Shown here: positions 18,400 through 26,794 of the stretch, one piece after another
How the letters are laid out: the number at the start of each line of letters is the position of its first letter
How positions within the stretch are numbered: the first letter of the stretch is position 1
DNA from: Hydrogenophilales bacterium 16-61-112
Lineage (GTDB): Bacteria; Pseudomonadota; Gammaproteobacteria; Burkholderiales; Thiobacillaceae
Direction: 5' to 3'
Assembly: GCA_002257045.1 (NCBI GenBank)
Contig: NCHD01000017.1
Coordinates: 1-64,000, forward strand
DNA length: 64,000 nt
Translations under genes and position numbers: made by a program
The notes under the pieces: generated by a model
What the model was told of the DNA's origin: nothing
The model's input: only the letters and a program-made list of their open reading frames with translations
Database searches by the model: none

Positions 18400-19272
18400 T
18401 TACTGCACTGCGCGCAAGGCGGCGATCCGTTCTTCCAGCGGCGGGTGCGTCATGAACAGGCGCTTGAGGCCGCTGGCGCCGCCGCCAGCAATACCGAAGG
18501 CGGCCATTTTTTCCGGCAACGGCGCCGGGTGCAGGCTGCCCAGGCGCTGCAGTGCGCCGATCATGTTGTCCTTGCCGGCCAGGCTGGCACCGCCGCGATC
18601 GGCGCGGAATTCACGCTGGCGCGAAAACCACATGACGATGATCGAGGCCAGCGCACCCAGCACCAGTTGAGCGATGATCGTCGTGATCATGAAACCGATG
18701 CCATGGCCGTTTTCGTTCTTGAACACGAGCCGGTCAACCGTGCTGCCGATGACGCGCGAAAAGAAGATGACGAAGGTGTTGACCACGCCCTGTATCAGCG
18801 TCAGCGTCACCATGTCGCCGTTGGCGACGTGGGCAATTTCATGGCCGATCACGGCTTCAGCTTCTTCGCGCGTCATCGCCTGCAGCAAGCCGGACGACAC
18901 GGCGACCAGCGCATTATTCTTGTTCATGCCGGTGGCGAAGGCGTTGGCCTCGGGCGTGTCGAAAATTCCGACTTCGGGCATGCCGATTCCGGCGTCCGCC
19001 GCATATTTCTTCACGGTCTCAACCAGCCAGAACTCGGTTGAATTCGACGGTGTATCAATCACACGCACGCCCATCGATTTCTTCGCCATCCATTTGGAGA
19101 TCGCCAGCGAAATGAGCGAACCGCCAAAACCGAACAAGGCCGCGAAAACCAGCGCGTTCATGTTCAAGCCATAGCCTTCCAGGCTGGGGCTGATACCGAA
19201 CACACTCATGGCGACAGACAGCACCAGCAGGATGGCCATGTTGGTGGCGAGGAACAGAAAAATACGTTTCAT
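18400..19272 (-). CDS. htpX: Protease HtpX
   Basis: An inner membrane zinc metalloprotease of the M48 family that degrades misfolded membrane proteins alongside FtsH. The 290-residue protein has two N-terminal helices (4-25 and 39-58), the HEIAH zinc motif at 144-148, two further helices, and the distal Glu region FRADRGGA. The C-terminal [11 protein letters not shown] is conserved. I chose the ATG at 19272 (MKRIFLFL), with AGGAG upstream; a longer start at 19290 adds six residues. It heads a minus-strand series with terC, the permease and psiE and is divergent from nhaR. Confidence 0.95.
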   Translation of the reverse strand: MKRIFLFLATNMAILLVLSVAMSVFGISPSLEGYGLNMNALVFAALFGFGGSLISLAISKWMAKKSMGVRVIDTPSNSTEFWLVETVKKYAADAGIGMPEVGIFDTPEANAFATGMNKNNALVAVSSGLLQAMTREEAEAVIGHEIAHVANGDMVTLTLIQGVVNTFVIFFSRVIGSTVDRLVFKNENGHGIGFMITTIIAQLVLGALASIIVMWFSRQREFRADRGGASLAGKDNMIGALQRLGSLHPAPLPEKMAAFGIAGGGASGLKRLFMTHPPLEERIAALRAVQ

Positions 19273-19347
19273 GAAGTTCTCCTTGAACAAGGGGCAAAGC
19301 CTTTTGACGAACAGGCAACAGGATACAGACAGCCAATCAACAATTAA

Positions 19348-19386
19348 ATTCGATTTTTATACTGCTATTGTTCGGATTTATCGAAT
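19348..19386. promoter_or_regulatory. Inverted repeat between htpX and nhaR, candidate NhaR operator
   Basis: ATTCGAT at 19348-19354 and ATCGAAT at 19380-19386 are exact reverse complements in the divergent 138-bp gap. LysR-type regulators commonly bind such dyads next to their own promoter. The stretch between them is AT-rich and probably contains the overlapping promoters. Confidence 0.45.
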
Positions 19387-19410
19387 CGAGTTGAAACCGT
19401 AACCTGCACC

Positions 19411-20313
19411 ATGCTGAACTACAAACATCTGCATTATTTCCGCACCGTCGCCAAAACCGGCGCGATCAACCGCGCCGCCGAGAAGCTGCATCTGACGCCG
19501 CAAACCCTGTCAGGTCAGATCAGTGCGTTTGAGACCCGGCTGGGGGTGGAGTTGTTCCGCCGCAGCGGACGCCGCCTGGAGCTGACCGATATCGGCCGCA
19601 CCACGCTGGCCTATGCCGACGAAATTTTCCACGTCGGCGCCGAACTCGAAGAAACCCTGCAAAACCGCGCGACCACCCCAGTGCACCCGTTTCGCGTCGG
19701 TATCGCCGATGTGGTGCCGAAAGCGATTGCCTATCAGCTCCTTGCGCCGGCACTCACCCTGGCCGAGCCGGTCAAGCTGGTGTGCACCGAAGACCGGCTG
19801 GAGCAGCTGGCGGCGGAACTCTCGATCCACCGGCTTGACATGGTGCTGGCTGACCGGCCGTTACCGTCCAACATGGACATCAAGGGTTACAGCCATCCGC
19901 TCGGCGAATGCGGCATCGCCTTCCTCGCTGCTCGCAGCGTGGTCAAAAAACTGAAGCCGGGGTTTCCTGACGCCTTGCACGGCGCGCCGCTGCTGATACC
20001 TGGAGAAGACAGCGCCCTGCGCGTGCCGCTGTTGCGCTGGCTGGAAAAGAAAGGGGCGGCGCCGACCATCGTCGGTGAATTCGATGACAGCGCGTTGATG
20101 AGCGCCTTTGGCCAGGCGGGCGCAGGCATCTTCCCGGTGCCGCTGACCACCGCTCCAGCGGTAATGAAACAGTATCAGGTAATCGAACTGGGCCGGACGC
20201 TGGATATCCGCGAACGCTTCTTCGCCATTTCGGTGGAGCGCCGCCTGAGCCATCCGGCGGTGCTGGCGGTCAGCGAAGCGGCGCGGCTCAGCTTCGCGCC
20301 TGGCACCGTTTAA
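19411..20313 (+). CDS. nhaR: LysR-family transcriptional activator NhaR
   Basis: 300 residues: N-terminal winged helix-turn-helix (LNYKHLHYFRTVAKTGAINRAAEKLHLTPQTLSGQI, residues 2-40) and a periplasmic-binding-protein-like effector domain from about 90. The LNYKHLHYF opening is typical of NhaR, which in E. coli activates the Na+/H+ antiporter nhaA under sodium stress. No nhaA is in the window, so its targets here are unknown; the neighbouring htpX is one candidate. Confidence 0.88.
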   Translation: MLNYKHLHYFRTVAKTGAINRAAEKLHLTPQTLSGQISAFETRLGVELFRRSGRRLELTDIGRTTLAYADEIFHVGAELEETLQNRATTPVHPFRVGIADVVPKAIAYQLLAPALTLAEPVKLVCTEDRLEQLAAELSIHRLDMVLADRPLPSNMDIKGYSHPLGECGIAFLAARSVVKKLKPGFPDALHGAPLLIPGEDSALRVPLLRWLEKKGAAPTIVGEFDDSALMSAFGQAGAGIFPVPLTTAPAVMKQYQVIELGRTLDIRERFFAISVERRLSHPAVLAVSEAARLSFAPGTV

Positions 20314-20316
20314 GAC

Positions 20317-20754
20317 TCACGGCAGCGCAGCATCCATCCAGACAAGCGTTTCGACGGGCGTCATCACGCGGAACAGCGGAGCGCAGCGCCGGCGCAGCTT
20401 CAACACGGCGTGATCCTTGCTGACCAGCGCCTGCGCGCCGCTTGCCGCCGCCAGTTCAATGAACTTCTGGTCGTCCGGATCGCTGCAGCGCGGTAAACCC
20501 GTGACCGGTTCGCCCGCCGGAACCCGGCCGGACAATTCGCGATATCGCGCAGCCAGCACGGCCTGCCGCCCGGCATCCAGCGCAAATTCCGGGTAGGCCA
20601 GTACGCGCAGCCATTCGCCGAAGGTGGCGTCCGTCACCCCGCAGCGCACCTGGCCGTTTTGCAGGGCCTGCAACAAGGCCCGCGTGGCCGGGTCGTCGAA
20701 ATGCAGCAGATCGAGCACCACATTGGTGTCGAGCACCAGCAAGGGTTTATTCAA
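20317..20754 (-). CDS. PIN-domain protein (putative toxin, COG1569 type)
   Basis: A 145-residue PIN-fold ribonuclease candidate. Acidic residues of the active site are visible: Asp in LLVLDTNVVLDLL (residue 9), Glu in FGEWLRVLA, and Asp residues in CSDPDDQKFIELA. Family members are often toxins that cleave RNA, but no antitoxin gene is adjacent. The start is a TTG at 20754 that overlaps the thioredoxin stop by 8 bp, so translation appears coupled; frames extending to 20871 run antisense to nothing known but lie entirely within trx and lack similarity. Confidence 0.8.
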   Translation of the reverse strand: MNKPLLVLDTNVVLDLLHFDDPATRALLQALQNGQVRCGVTDATFGEWLRVLAYPEFALDAGRQAVLAARYRELSGRVPAGEPVTGLPRCSDPDDQKFIELAAASGAQALVSKDHAVLKLRRRCAPLFRVMTPVETLVWMDAALP

Positions 20755-21094
20755 TATCGAGGTGCTCGGCAATGAAGTCGCGCACCCAGTGTTCCGGGTG
20801 GGCGCTGGAAAAGCGCCCGACGATTTCACCCTTGTCGAACAACAGCACGGTAGGGAACCCACGCAGTTCATAGCGGCCGGCCAGCTTCATGTTCGCGCCC
20901 GCGTCCACTTCGACCTTGGCCATCAGCAGCTTGCCTGCGTAGTGTGCCATGACACGTTCCAGCACCGGCGTCAGCGCACGGCAGGGCGGGCACCAGTCGG
21001 CCCAAAAGTCGACCAGAACGGGCTGCGTATGCGAAGCCTCGATGACGTCGCGTTCAAACTGTTCGAGGTGGGTATCAAAAATCAGGTCTGCCAT
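20747..21094 (-). CDS. Thioredoxin-family protein with WCPPC active site
   Basis: A 115-residue cytosolic thioredoxin fold. The redox motif is WCPPC (Cys35, Cys38) rather than the WCGPC of classical thioredoxin; a cis-Pro is present in RGFPTVLLF. A Pro at the second dipeptide position generally changes redox potential, so a role as a specialised reductase or holdase is possible. It is followed, with overlap, by the PIN gene. Confidence 0.9.
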   Translation of the reverse strand: MADLIFDTHLEQFERDVIEASHTQPVLVDFWADWCPPCRALTPVLERVMAHYAGKLLMAKVEVDAGANMKLAGRYELRGFPTVLLFDKGEIVGRFSSAHPEHWVRDFIAEHLDIE

Positions 21095-21175
21095 GGATCG
21101 GTCTTTCAGAAGGTGCCACCATTTTGCCTCAAACCCGGTCTCCCAAAATGTCGCCTGGCCTGCTAACGTTGCATC

Positions 21176-21583
21176 ATGGAAGAACGCTTTTATCGCGAGC
21201 AGGAAATCGCACGATTACCCGACTTTCTGCCCGCTTCTATTTATAACCTCGCGCATACCCTGCTCGCGCGTTCGGGGAACTGCCTGTTCGTGCCGATCCG
21301 TTCGATGCAGTACATGGCGGTCCTCGATACCGACGAGTTCATTTTCGTCGACAGCCAGAACAAGGCCTGGGTGGAGCTGGCCTGGCAGCATTTCCGGCCG
21401 CAGGCCCGAACCGCGCTTGACGAACGCGTACCGTTCGAGCAGGTGCATTACCTGCCGCAAGCGGCTGACACGATGAAGCGCCTGCCGGGCGAGTTTCATC
21501 AGGCCTTGCTCCTCCTCGCGCAACGCAATAAACCAGTCACCCCCGCCACCCTGCTCACACTCCACGGCAAGACCGAAACCTAA
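21176..21583 (+). CDS. Conserved hypothetical protein
   Basis: A 135-residue soluble protein beginning MEERFYREQEIARLPDFLP. There is no signal peptide, membrane helix or catalytic motif I can recognise; the composition is that of a real gene, with strong codon periodicity and a start 81 nt from the divergent thioredoxin gene. Two aromatic-rich segments (IRSMQYMAVLDTDEFIFVD and ELAWQHFRPQ) suggest a small beta-rich domain. It is separated from sulP by about 80 bp and may share its transcript. Confidence 0.75.
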   Translation: MEERFYREQEIARLPDFLPASIYNLAHTLLARSGNCLFVPIRSMQYMAVLDTDEFIFVDSQNKAWVELAWQHFRPQARTALDERVPFEQVHYLPQAADTMKRLPGEFHQALLLLAQRNKPVTPATLLTLHGKTET

Positions 21584-21663
21584 GCGGGAACAGGCTGAAA
21601 CGGGCTTTGCGGGCGCCTGGCGCTCTGGGTCATCAGTCACGAATGCATTAAAATACCCGCACT

Positions 21664-23466
21664 ATGTCCAATACCCTTGCCAAATTCGCCCAGGTTTGCC
21701 CGCTCTGGGTCTACAAGCTTTTTCCCTTTTTACGCTGGTGGCCGACAGTCGATGCCGGCACGGCGCGCACCGATGCGATGGCCGGCCTCACCGGCGCGCT
21801 CATCGTGCTGCCGCAGGGGGTCGCCTTTGCGACCATCGCCGGCCTGCCGCCGGAATACGGCCTCTACGCGGCCATGGTACCCGCCATCATCGGCGCGCTA
21901 TGGGGATCGTCCTGGCATCTGGTATCCGGCCCCACCACCGCGATTTCCATCGCTGTATTTGCTTCGGTCAGCCCCTTCGCCACGCCCGGCTCGCCCGAAT
22001 TCATCAGCATGGTGTTGACCCTGACCTTCATGGCCGGGGTGTTCCAGCTCATCCTCGGGCTGGCGCGCATGGGGGTACTGGTCAATTTCATTTCCCACAC
22101 CGTGGTGATCGGTTTTACAGCAGGCGCAGCGATGCTGATTGCCGGCAGCCAGATCAAAAACTTCTTCGGCCTGGCCATTCCACGCGGCACGCCCTTCTTC
22201 GAAACCCTATCCCTGTTCGGCCATCACATTGGCGACATCGACCCCTATGTCACGGCGGTGGCCGCCACCACGCTGATCTCGGGCATTCTTGTCAAGCGTT
22301 TCTTCCCCAAGTTTCCCTACATGATCGCCGCCATGCTGGTGGGCAGCTTTCTGGCGCTGTTCCTGAACAATCATTACGGTGTAGACGTCACCCACATCAA
22401 GACCGTAGGCGCGCTGCCCGCAGGCCTGCCGCCCTTATCGGCGCCAGACCTTTCTTTTGACGCGCTACAGCAAATGCTGTTCCCTGCGCTCATCATCACC
22501 ATGCTGGCGCTGACCGAGGCCGTCTCGATCTCGCGCGCCATCGCCACCAAATCAGGCCAGCACATCGACGGCAACCAGGAATTCGTCGGCCAGGGCCTGT
22601 CGAACCTGGTCGGCAGTTTCTTCTCCAGCTACGCCTCCAGCGGCTCGTTCAACCGGAGTGGCGTCAACTACGCCGCCGGCGCGCGCACCCCTTTAGCGGC
22701 CGTATTCGCCTCGCTATTCCTGGTGGTGATCCTGCTGCTGGTGGCGCCGCTCGCGGCCTACCTGCCGAATGCAGCGATGGCCGGCATCCTGTTCCTGGTG
22801 GCCTGGGGCCTGATCGATTTCCACCACATCAGTCTGCTGCCCAAAATCAACAAGCAGGAAACCATTGTGCTGTGGGTCACGCTGATCGGCACCCTGATCG
22901 ATCTGGAAAAAGGCATTTTCTTCGGCATTGCACTGTCGCTGATTTTCTACCTGTACCGCACCTCGCGGCCCGTGCTGGAGCCGGTGCTGCCCGACCCCGA
23001 TCCGACCAACCACCACTATGGTCCGCTTGAGGGGCGCAAAGAATGTCCGCAGGTCAAGATGATGCGGCTCCACGGCTCGATCTTCTTCGGCGCGGTCGCG
23101 CATTTGCAACAGCAATTGCAGGTGCTGGAAGAAAACGAACCCGAACGCAAGCACCTGGTGATCATGGCCAGCGGCATCAATTTCGTCGACCTGGCCGGCG
23201 CAGAGTTTCTGGCCGAGGCAGCACGCCAGCGCCGCAAGATCGGGGGCAAACTGTATTTCTACCGCATGAAGGACAGCATCCATGAAACCCTGAAACGCGG
23301 ACACTTCATGGACGACATCGGCGAGGAAAACCTGTTCCCGGCGAAGATCCGCCCGATGTCGGTCATTTATGCCAATCTCGACAACGAGATTTGCCGCAAC
23401 TGCCCGGTGCGCGCCTTCCCCGTCTGTCAAACCCATCTCCCCAATGGCGAGGCCCGCACATCATGA
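21664..23466 (+). CDS. SulP-family anion transporter with STAS domain and Cys-rich tail
   Basis: A 600-residue SLC26/SulP transporter: membrane domain about 38-450 with the family motif TGALIVLPQGVAFATIAGLPPEYGLYAA, then a cytosolic STAS domain about 470-570. SulP proteins carry sulfate, bicarbonate or other anions. The gene overlaps a gamma-carbonic anhydrase gene in an ATGA, and another sulP follows, which favours bicarbonate. Unusually the C-terminus holds three Cys (CRNC ... VC, near residues 578-590) that could bind a metal or form a redox switch. Confidence 0.92.
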   Translation: MSNTLAKFAQVCPLWVYKLFPFLRWWPTVDAGTARTDAMAGLTGALIVLPQGVAFATIAGLPPEYGLYAAMVPAIIGALWGSSWHLVSGPTTAISIAVFASVSPFATPGSPEFISMVLTLTFMAGVFQLILGLARMGVLVNFISHTVVIGFTAGAAMLIAGSQIKNFFGLAIPRGTPFFETLSLFGHHIGDIDPYVTAVAATTLISGILVKRFFPKFPYMIAAMLVGSFLALFLNNHYGVDVTHIKTVGALPAGLPPLSAPDLSFDALQQMLFPALIITMLALTEAVSISRAIATKSGQHIDGNQEFVGQGLSNLVGSFFSSYASSGSFNRSGVNYAAGARTPLAAVFASLFLVVILLLVAPLAAYLPNAAMAGILFLVAWGLIDFHHISLLPKINKQETIVLWVTLIGTLIDLEKGIFFGIALSLIFYLYRTSRPVLEPVLPDPDPTNHHYGPLEGRKECPQVKMMRLHGSIFFGAVAHLQQQLQVLEENEPERKHLVIMASGINFVDLAGAEFLAEAARQRRKIGGKLYFYRMKDSIHETLKRGHFMDDIGEENLFPAKIRPMSVIYANLDNEICRNCPVRAFPVCQTHLPNGEARTS

Positions 23467-24023
23467 TCCGTCGCAATCCTTCCGGTGATCTTCCCGTCGT
23501 TCACGACAGCGCCTTCGTCGATCCCACTGCCATCCTCTGCGGCAAGGTCATCGTTGAAGAAAATGTGTTCATCGGCCCCTATGCCGTCATTCGCGCCGAC
23601 GAAGTCGACGAAAACGGCGAAATGGAAGCCATCGTCATCAGCGCCAACTCCAACATCCAGGACGGCGTGGTGATTCATTGCAAGGCCGGGGGCGGCGTCA
23701 CCATCGGCCGGGGTTCTTCGATCGCGCACCGCTCGATCGTGCACGGCCCCTGCACGGTGGGCGACAACGTGTTCATAGGCTTCAACTCGGTGCTGTTCAA
23801 CTGTGTGGTCGGCGCGGGCTCGGTGGTGCGCCACAACTCGGTCGTCGAAGGCTGCGAAGTACCACCAGGCTTTTACATTCCCTCCACCGCGAACATTCAT
23901 TCCAACGAGGAACTGGCCGGGATCGAGCGCGTGACGCTGGATGCCAGCGGGTTCTCGGAAAGCGTGGCACAAGCCAACAGCGAGTTGGTCAAAGGCTACA
24001 AGCGCATTCGCAACGAGTTTTAA
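23463..24023 (+). CDS. Gamma-class carbonic anhydrase family protein
   Basis: A 186-residue left-handed beta-helix protein with hexapeptide repeats. All three zinc ligands of the gamma-CA family are in place: His72 in VIHCK and the His89-x4-His94 pair in AHRSIVH. It resembles Cam/CamH and the N-terminal domain of CcmM more than the YrdA/PaaY group. It overlaps the preceding sulP by 4 bp and is 9 bp from the next, so the three genes form one operon. Predicted role: interconversion of CO2 and bicarbonate beside two anion transporters. Whether it is active cannot be judged from sequence alone. Confidence 0.88.
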   Translation: MIRRNPSGDLPVVHDSAFVDPTAILCGKVIVEENVFIGPYAVIRADEVDENGEMEAIVISANSNIQDGVVIHCKAGGGVTIGRGSSIAHRSIVHGPCTVGDNVFIGFNSVLFNCVVGAGSVVRHNSVVEGCEVPPGFYIPSTANIHSNEELAGIERVTLDASGFSESVAQANSELVKGYKRIRNEF

Positions 24024-24032
24024 CAAACCGGA

Positions 24033-25694
24033 ATGATCGCCTCACTGGAGTCCTGGCGTGCCGGGTTGTTCCATCGGCGTCACTTCATGCGCAATCTCGG
24101 TGCCGGCCTCGTGGTCGGCGTGGTGGCGCTGCCGTTGGCGATGGCGTTTGCGATCGCCAGCGGCGCCCGCCCGGAGCAGGGCATCTACACCGGCATCGTC
24201 GCCGGCGTGCTGGCCGCGCTGTTCGGCAGTTCGAGGGTGTCGGTCAGCGGACCGACCGGCGCCTTCATCGTGATTCTGGCCGGCATCACCACCCAGTACG
24301 GCATCGACGGTCTGCAAATCGCCAGCCTGATGGCGGGCCTGATCCTGCTGGCGATGGGCCTGGTCAAGCTGGGCGGCATCATCCGCTTCATCCCCACCCC
24401 GGTGATTACCGGCTTCACAGCCGGCATCGCGGTCATCATCTTCGTCGGGCAATGGAAGGATTTTTTCGGCCTGCAGCCCGCAGCCTCCGGCCCGCATTTT
24501 CATGAAAAGCTGATGTCGCTGCTCGAGGCCATGCCGGGCCTCGATCTGCCGACCACGCTGCTCGCCGTCGGCGCGCTCGCCATCGTCGTGATTTCACCGC
24601 GCCTCACCCGGCGCATTCCGAGCCCGCTGATCGCGATGCTCGCCGTCACGCTGGCGCATGCTTACTGGCAGTTCGACGGCGTCGCCACCATCGGCAGCGC
24701 ATTCGGCGGCATCCCCGGCGGCCTGCCCGAACCACACCTGCCGCAGGTCACGTTCGCGCGCGTCCTGGAACTGCTCGGCCCCGCCTTCACCATCGCCATG
24801 CTGGGCGCAATCGAATCGCTGCTGTGCGCAGTGGTCGCCGACGGCATGATCGGCACCCGCCACAACCCCAACCAGGAACTGGTTGGCCAGGGTATCGCCA
24901 ATATCGCCGCGCCCCTGTTCGGTGGATTCGCATCGACCGGCGCCATCGCGCGCACCGCCACCAACATCCGCAACGGTGGCAACAGTCCGCTCGCCAGCAT
25001 CGTCCACGCACTGGTGCTGCTCGCGGTAATCGTTGCGCTGGCGCCGCTTGCAGCGCACATCCCGCTCGCCGCGCTGGCCGCGATCCTGTTCGTGGTGGCG
25101 TGGAACATGAGCGAGGCACGCCATTTCACCGACCTGCTGCGCCATGCGCCGCTCAACGACAAGGTGCTGCTGCTGATCACCTTCCTGCTCACGGTGTTCG
25201 CCGACCTGGTGATCGCGGTCAATGTCGGCGTGCTGCTGGCTGCGCTGCTGTTCATGAAGCGGATGAGCGAAACCGTGCAGATCGAGAGCGAAAGCGAGGC
25301 CAGCCTGGCCGCGCTGTGTCCGGTCGGCGTGCCGCCCGGAGTGCAGATCTATTCCATCGACGGCCCGTTGTTCTTCGGCGCCGCCGCCACCTTTGAGCGC
25401 ACTCTGGCGGGGCTGCATGACCAGGCACGTGTGGTGATTTTCAGGCTGGGACGGGTGCCGTTCGCCGACGCCACCGCCATGCATGCGCTGGCCGACGTAG
25501 TGCGCCACTTTCAGCAGCGCGCCATCCGCGTGCGCGTATGCGAGGCGAATCCGCGGCTGGCGCACAAGCTCAAGGCATTCGGGCTGATGGACACGCTCGG
25601 TCAGCAGGATGCCTCGGTCAGCGTGCTTGATGTGCTGGCGGACATGGCGGACTCGCCGGCTGCGGCAGATGCCGCCTTTGCACATATCCCGTGA
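24033..25694 (+). CDS. Second SulP-family anion transporter with STAS domain
   Basis: 553 residues: membrane domain about 20-420 and a shorter STAS domain about 430-535 (VQIYSIDGPLFFGAAATFERTL). It is more like the DauA/YchM branch than the first copy, with the opening GAGLVVGVVALPLAMAFAIASG. Motifs PTGAFIVILAGI and PTPVITGFTAGIAVIIF mark the transport core. It completes the sulP / gamma-CA / sulP operon. The two transporters are clearly divergent, so they are not a recent duplication. Confidence 0.92.
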   Translation: MIASLESWRAGLFHRRHFMRNLGAGLVVGVVALPLAMAFAIASGARPEQGIYTGIVAGVLAALFGSSRVSVSGPTGAFIVILAGITTQYGIDGLQIASLMAGLILLAMGLVKLGGIIRFIPTPVITGFTAGIAVIIFVGQWKDFFGLQPAASGPHFHEKLMSLLEAMPGLDLPTTLLAVGALAIVVISPRLTRRIPSPLIAMLAVTLAHAYWQFDGVATIGSAFGGIPGGLPEPHLPQVTFARVLELLGPAFTIAMLGAIESLLCAVVADGMIGTRHNPNQELVGQGIANIAAPLFGGFASTGAIARTATNIRNGGNSPLASIVHALVLLAVIVALAPLAAHIPLAALAAILFVVAWNMSEARHFTDLLRHAPLNDKVLLLITFLLTVFADLVIAVNVGVLLAALLFMKRMSETVQIESESEASLAALCPVGVPPGVQIYSIDGPLFFGAAATFERTLAGLHDQARVVIFRLGRVPFADATAMHALADVVRHFQQRAIRVRVCEANPRLAHKLKAFGLMDTLGQQDASVSVLDVLADMADSPAAADAAFAHIP

Positions 25695-25714
25695 AGACGC
25701 CCCGACCGCCTCGC

Positions 25715-25731
25715 GCGGGGACGTTCCCCGC
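25715..25731. terminator. Short GC hairpin after the sulP operon
   Basis: GCGGGGA and TCCCCGC form a perfect 7-bp stem with a CGT loop, 20 nt past the last sulP stop. There is no T-tract, so it is at best a weak or factor-assisted terminator. Confidence 0.35.
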
Positions 25732-25780
25732 AACAAGTCGCCATCCCTGAAGCGTTCACACCGACAGGGACCAGCCCGCT

Positions 25781-26026
25781 CTAATCCTTGGCTTTGGGTT
25801 TTCTACCAGGGCTGGCAGCCGGGGTATAACCCGCGATCCGGCACAACATGCCTTCACACTTCTTGCCCTTGATAAAGCGTGTGGAGTGGCACATGATGAC
25901 GTCACCCTTCTTCGACAGCTCGGTCAGATAAAGCCGCACCTCTGCCAGCGGGATGCGTGTCGCAGCGGCGATTTCGGTATCGAGCTGCTCACCGCGATCT
26001 TTCATGTATTTCAAAATTGCCTGCAT
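25781..26026 (-). CDS. Small winged-helix DNA-binding protein
   Basis: An 81-residue protein. The first 60 residues look like a winged helix (MQAILKYMKDRGEQLDTEIAAATRIPLAEVRLYLTELSKKGDVIMC) with a wing ending in RFIKGKKCEGMLCRIAG; the basic tail is disordered. Two Cys five residues apart (KKCEGMLC) plus one in VIMC suggest a metal- or redox-sensing role reminiscent of FeoC, but without feoAB nearby that is only a resemblance. It is probably a one-domain transcriptional regulator. Confidence 0.75.
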   Translation of the reverse strand: MQAILKYMKDRGEQLDTEIAAATRIPLAEVRLYLTELSKKGDVIMCHSTRFIKGKKCEGMLCRIAGYTPAASPGRKPKAKD

Positions 26027-26397
26027 AGATCTGCGCCTTATTCAAGGTGAATGGCCGGGTCATTGCTTGACCGCCCACTGACGCAATCGTTCAAAATCGC
26101 GCAGCCAGCCGCACCGGTTCAATAAAATCCCATGAAATCAATACAGAAGCGGGGGATGTGCTGCTCAGGTTCGAGGCCGCCACTAACGGTATTACGCGAA
26201 AAAATGCACAGCGTGATCGCGCGTCTTCCCGCAACAACGCGACTCGAGGATGGCAGACGTATCCTTGATATTCCCCGACGACGGATTCAAACTACATAAG
26301 GGCATGATAATTATGATCATGCCCATACTCAACCCGGCTGGCAGCAGGCCAGCCACCGAGCCCCGCCTCATGCCGACTCATCCCGATCTGCGCCCAC
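26027..26397. other. 371-bp intergenic region, no gene recognised
   Basis: No frame of more than about 30 codons with betaproteobacterial codon usage is visible. It is more AT-rich than its neighbours and contains one clear dyad at 26300-26324. It must hold the promoters for the minus-strand winged-helix gene and the plus-strand Cys-cluster gene. A small RNA is possible but not supported. Confidence 0.5.
26300..26324. promoter_or_regulatory. 9-bp-arm palindrome upstream of the Cys-cluster gene
   Basis: GGGCATGAT (26300-26308) and ATCATGCCC (26316-26324) are exact reverse complements around 7 nt. The centre is AT-rich with no T-run after it, so an operator is more likely than a terminator. 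Confidence 0.45.
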
Positions 26398-26751
26398 ATG
26401 ACCCCCAATAGCCAGACCATCCGGTTTCTTCGCCGCCACATCCCCGTTTTCGAATGCGTACCCGGCTGCCACGATTGCTGCGGGCCGGTCACCGCGTCGA
26501 GCGAGGAAATGGCGCATCTGCCCATCAAAAGCGAGGCAGAACATGCAGCGGCACTGGTCCAGCTGAGCTGCCCGCATCTGGGCGACTCAGGCTGTCAGGT
26601 TTACACCGAACGGCCGCTCATCTGCCGCCTGTTCGGCACCACGCCACGGCTCGTCTGCCCGAACGGCAAACGCCCCGAAACGATGATTGCCCCGCAAATC
26701 GAGCAGCAAATCGACCACTATTTCGCGACAACGCGGCAGGTGCTGGTTTAA
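26398..26751 (+). CDS. YkgJ-family cysteine cluster protein
   Basis: A 117-residue protein with the conserved metal-binding Cys pattern of UPF0153/YkgJ: CVPGCHDCC near residues 20-28, then single Cys in LSCPHL, GCQVY, LICRLFG and LVCPNG. Family members are thought to coordinate zinc or iron-sulfur; no reaction is assigned. The ATG at 26398 sits in a plausible context after a 370-bp gap. Converges on the SDR gene. Confidence 0.85.
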   Translation: MTPNSQTIRFLRRHIPVFECVPGCHDCCGPVTASSEEMAHLPIKSEAEHAAALVQLSCPHLGDSGCQVYTERPLICRLFGTTPRLVCPNGKRPETMIAPQIEQQIDHYFATTRQVLV

Positions 26752-26794
26752 GGGCGCGCTTGCCAAAACAACCGCAACCCCCTTGCTGGACGGC

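Noticed and set aside
17186-18670. 494-codon open frame on the plus strand opposite terC and the permease
   Set aside because: It spans two well-supported minus-strand genes and their gap, and its composition is that of a reverse-frame shadow.
20317-20754. Complete toxin-antitoxin module at the PIN gene
   Set aside because: Neither neighbour is an antitoxin: one is a thioredoxin and the other is nhaR.
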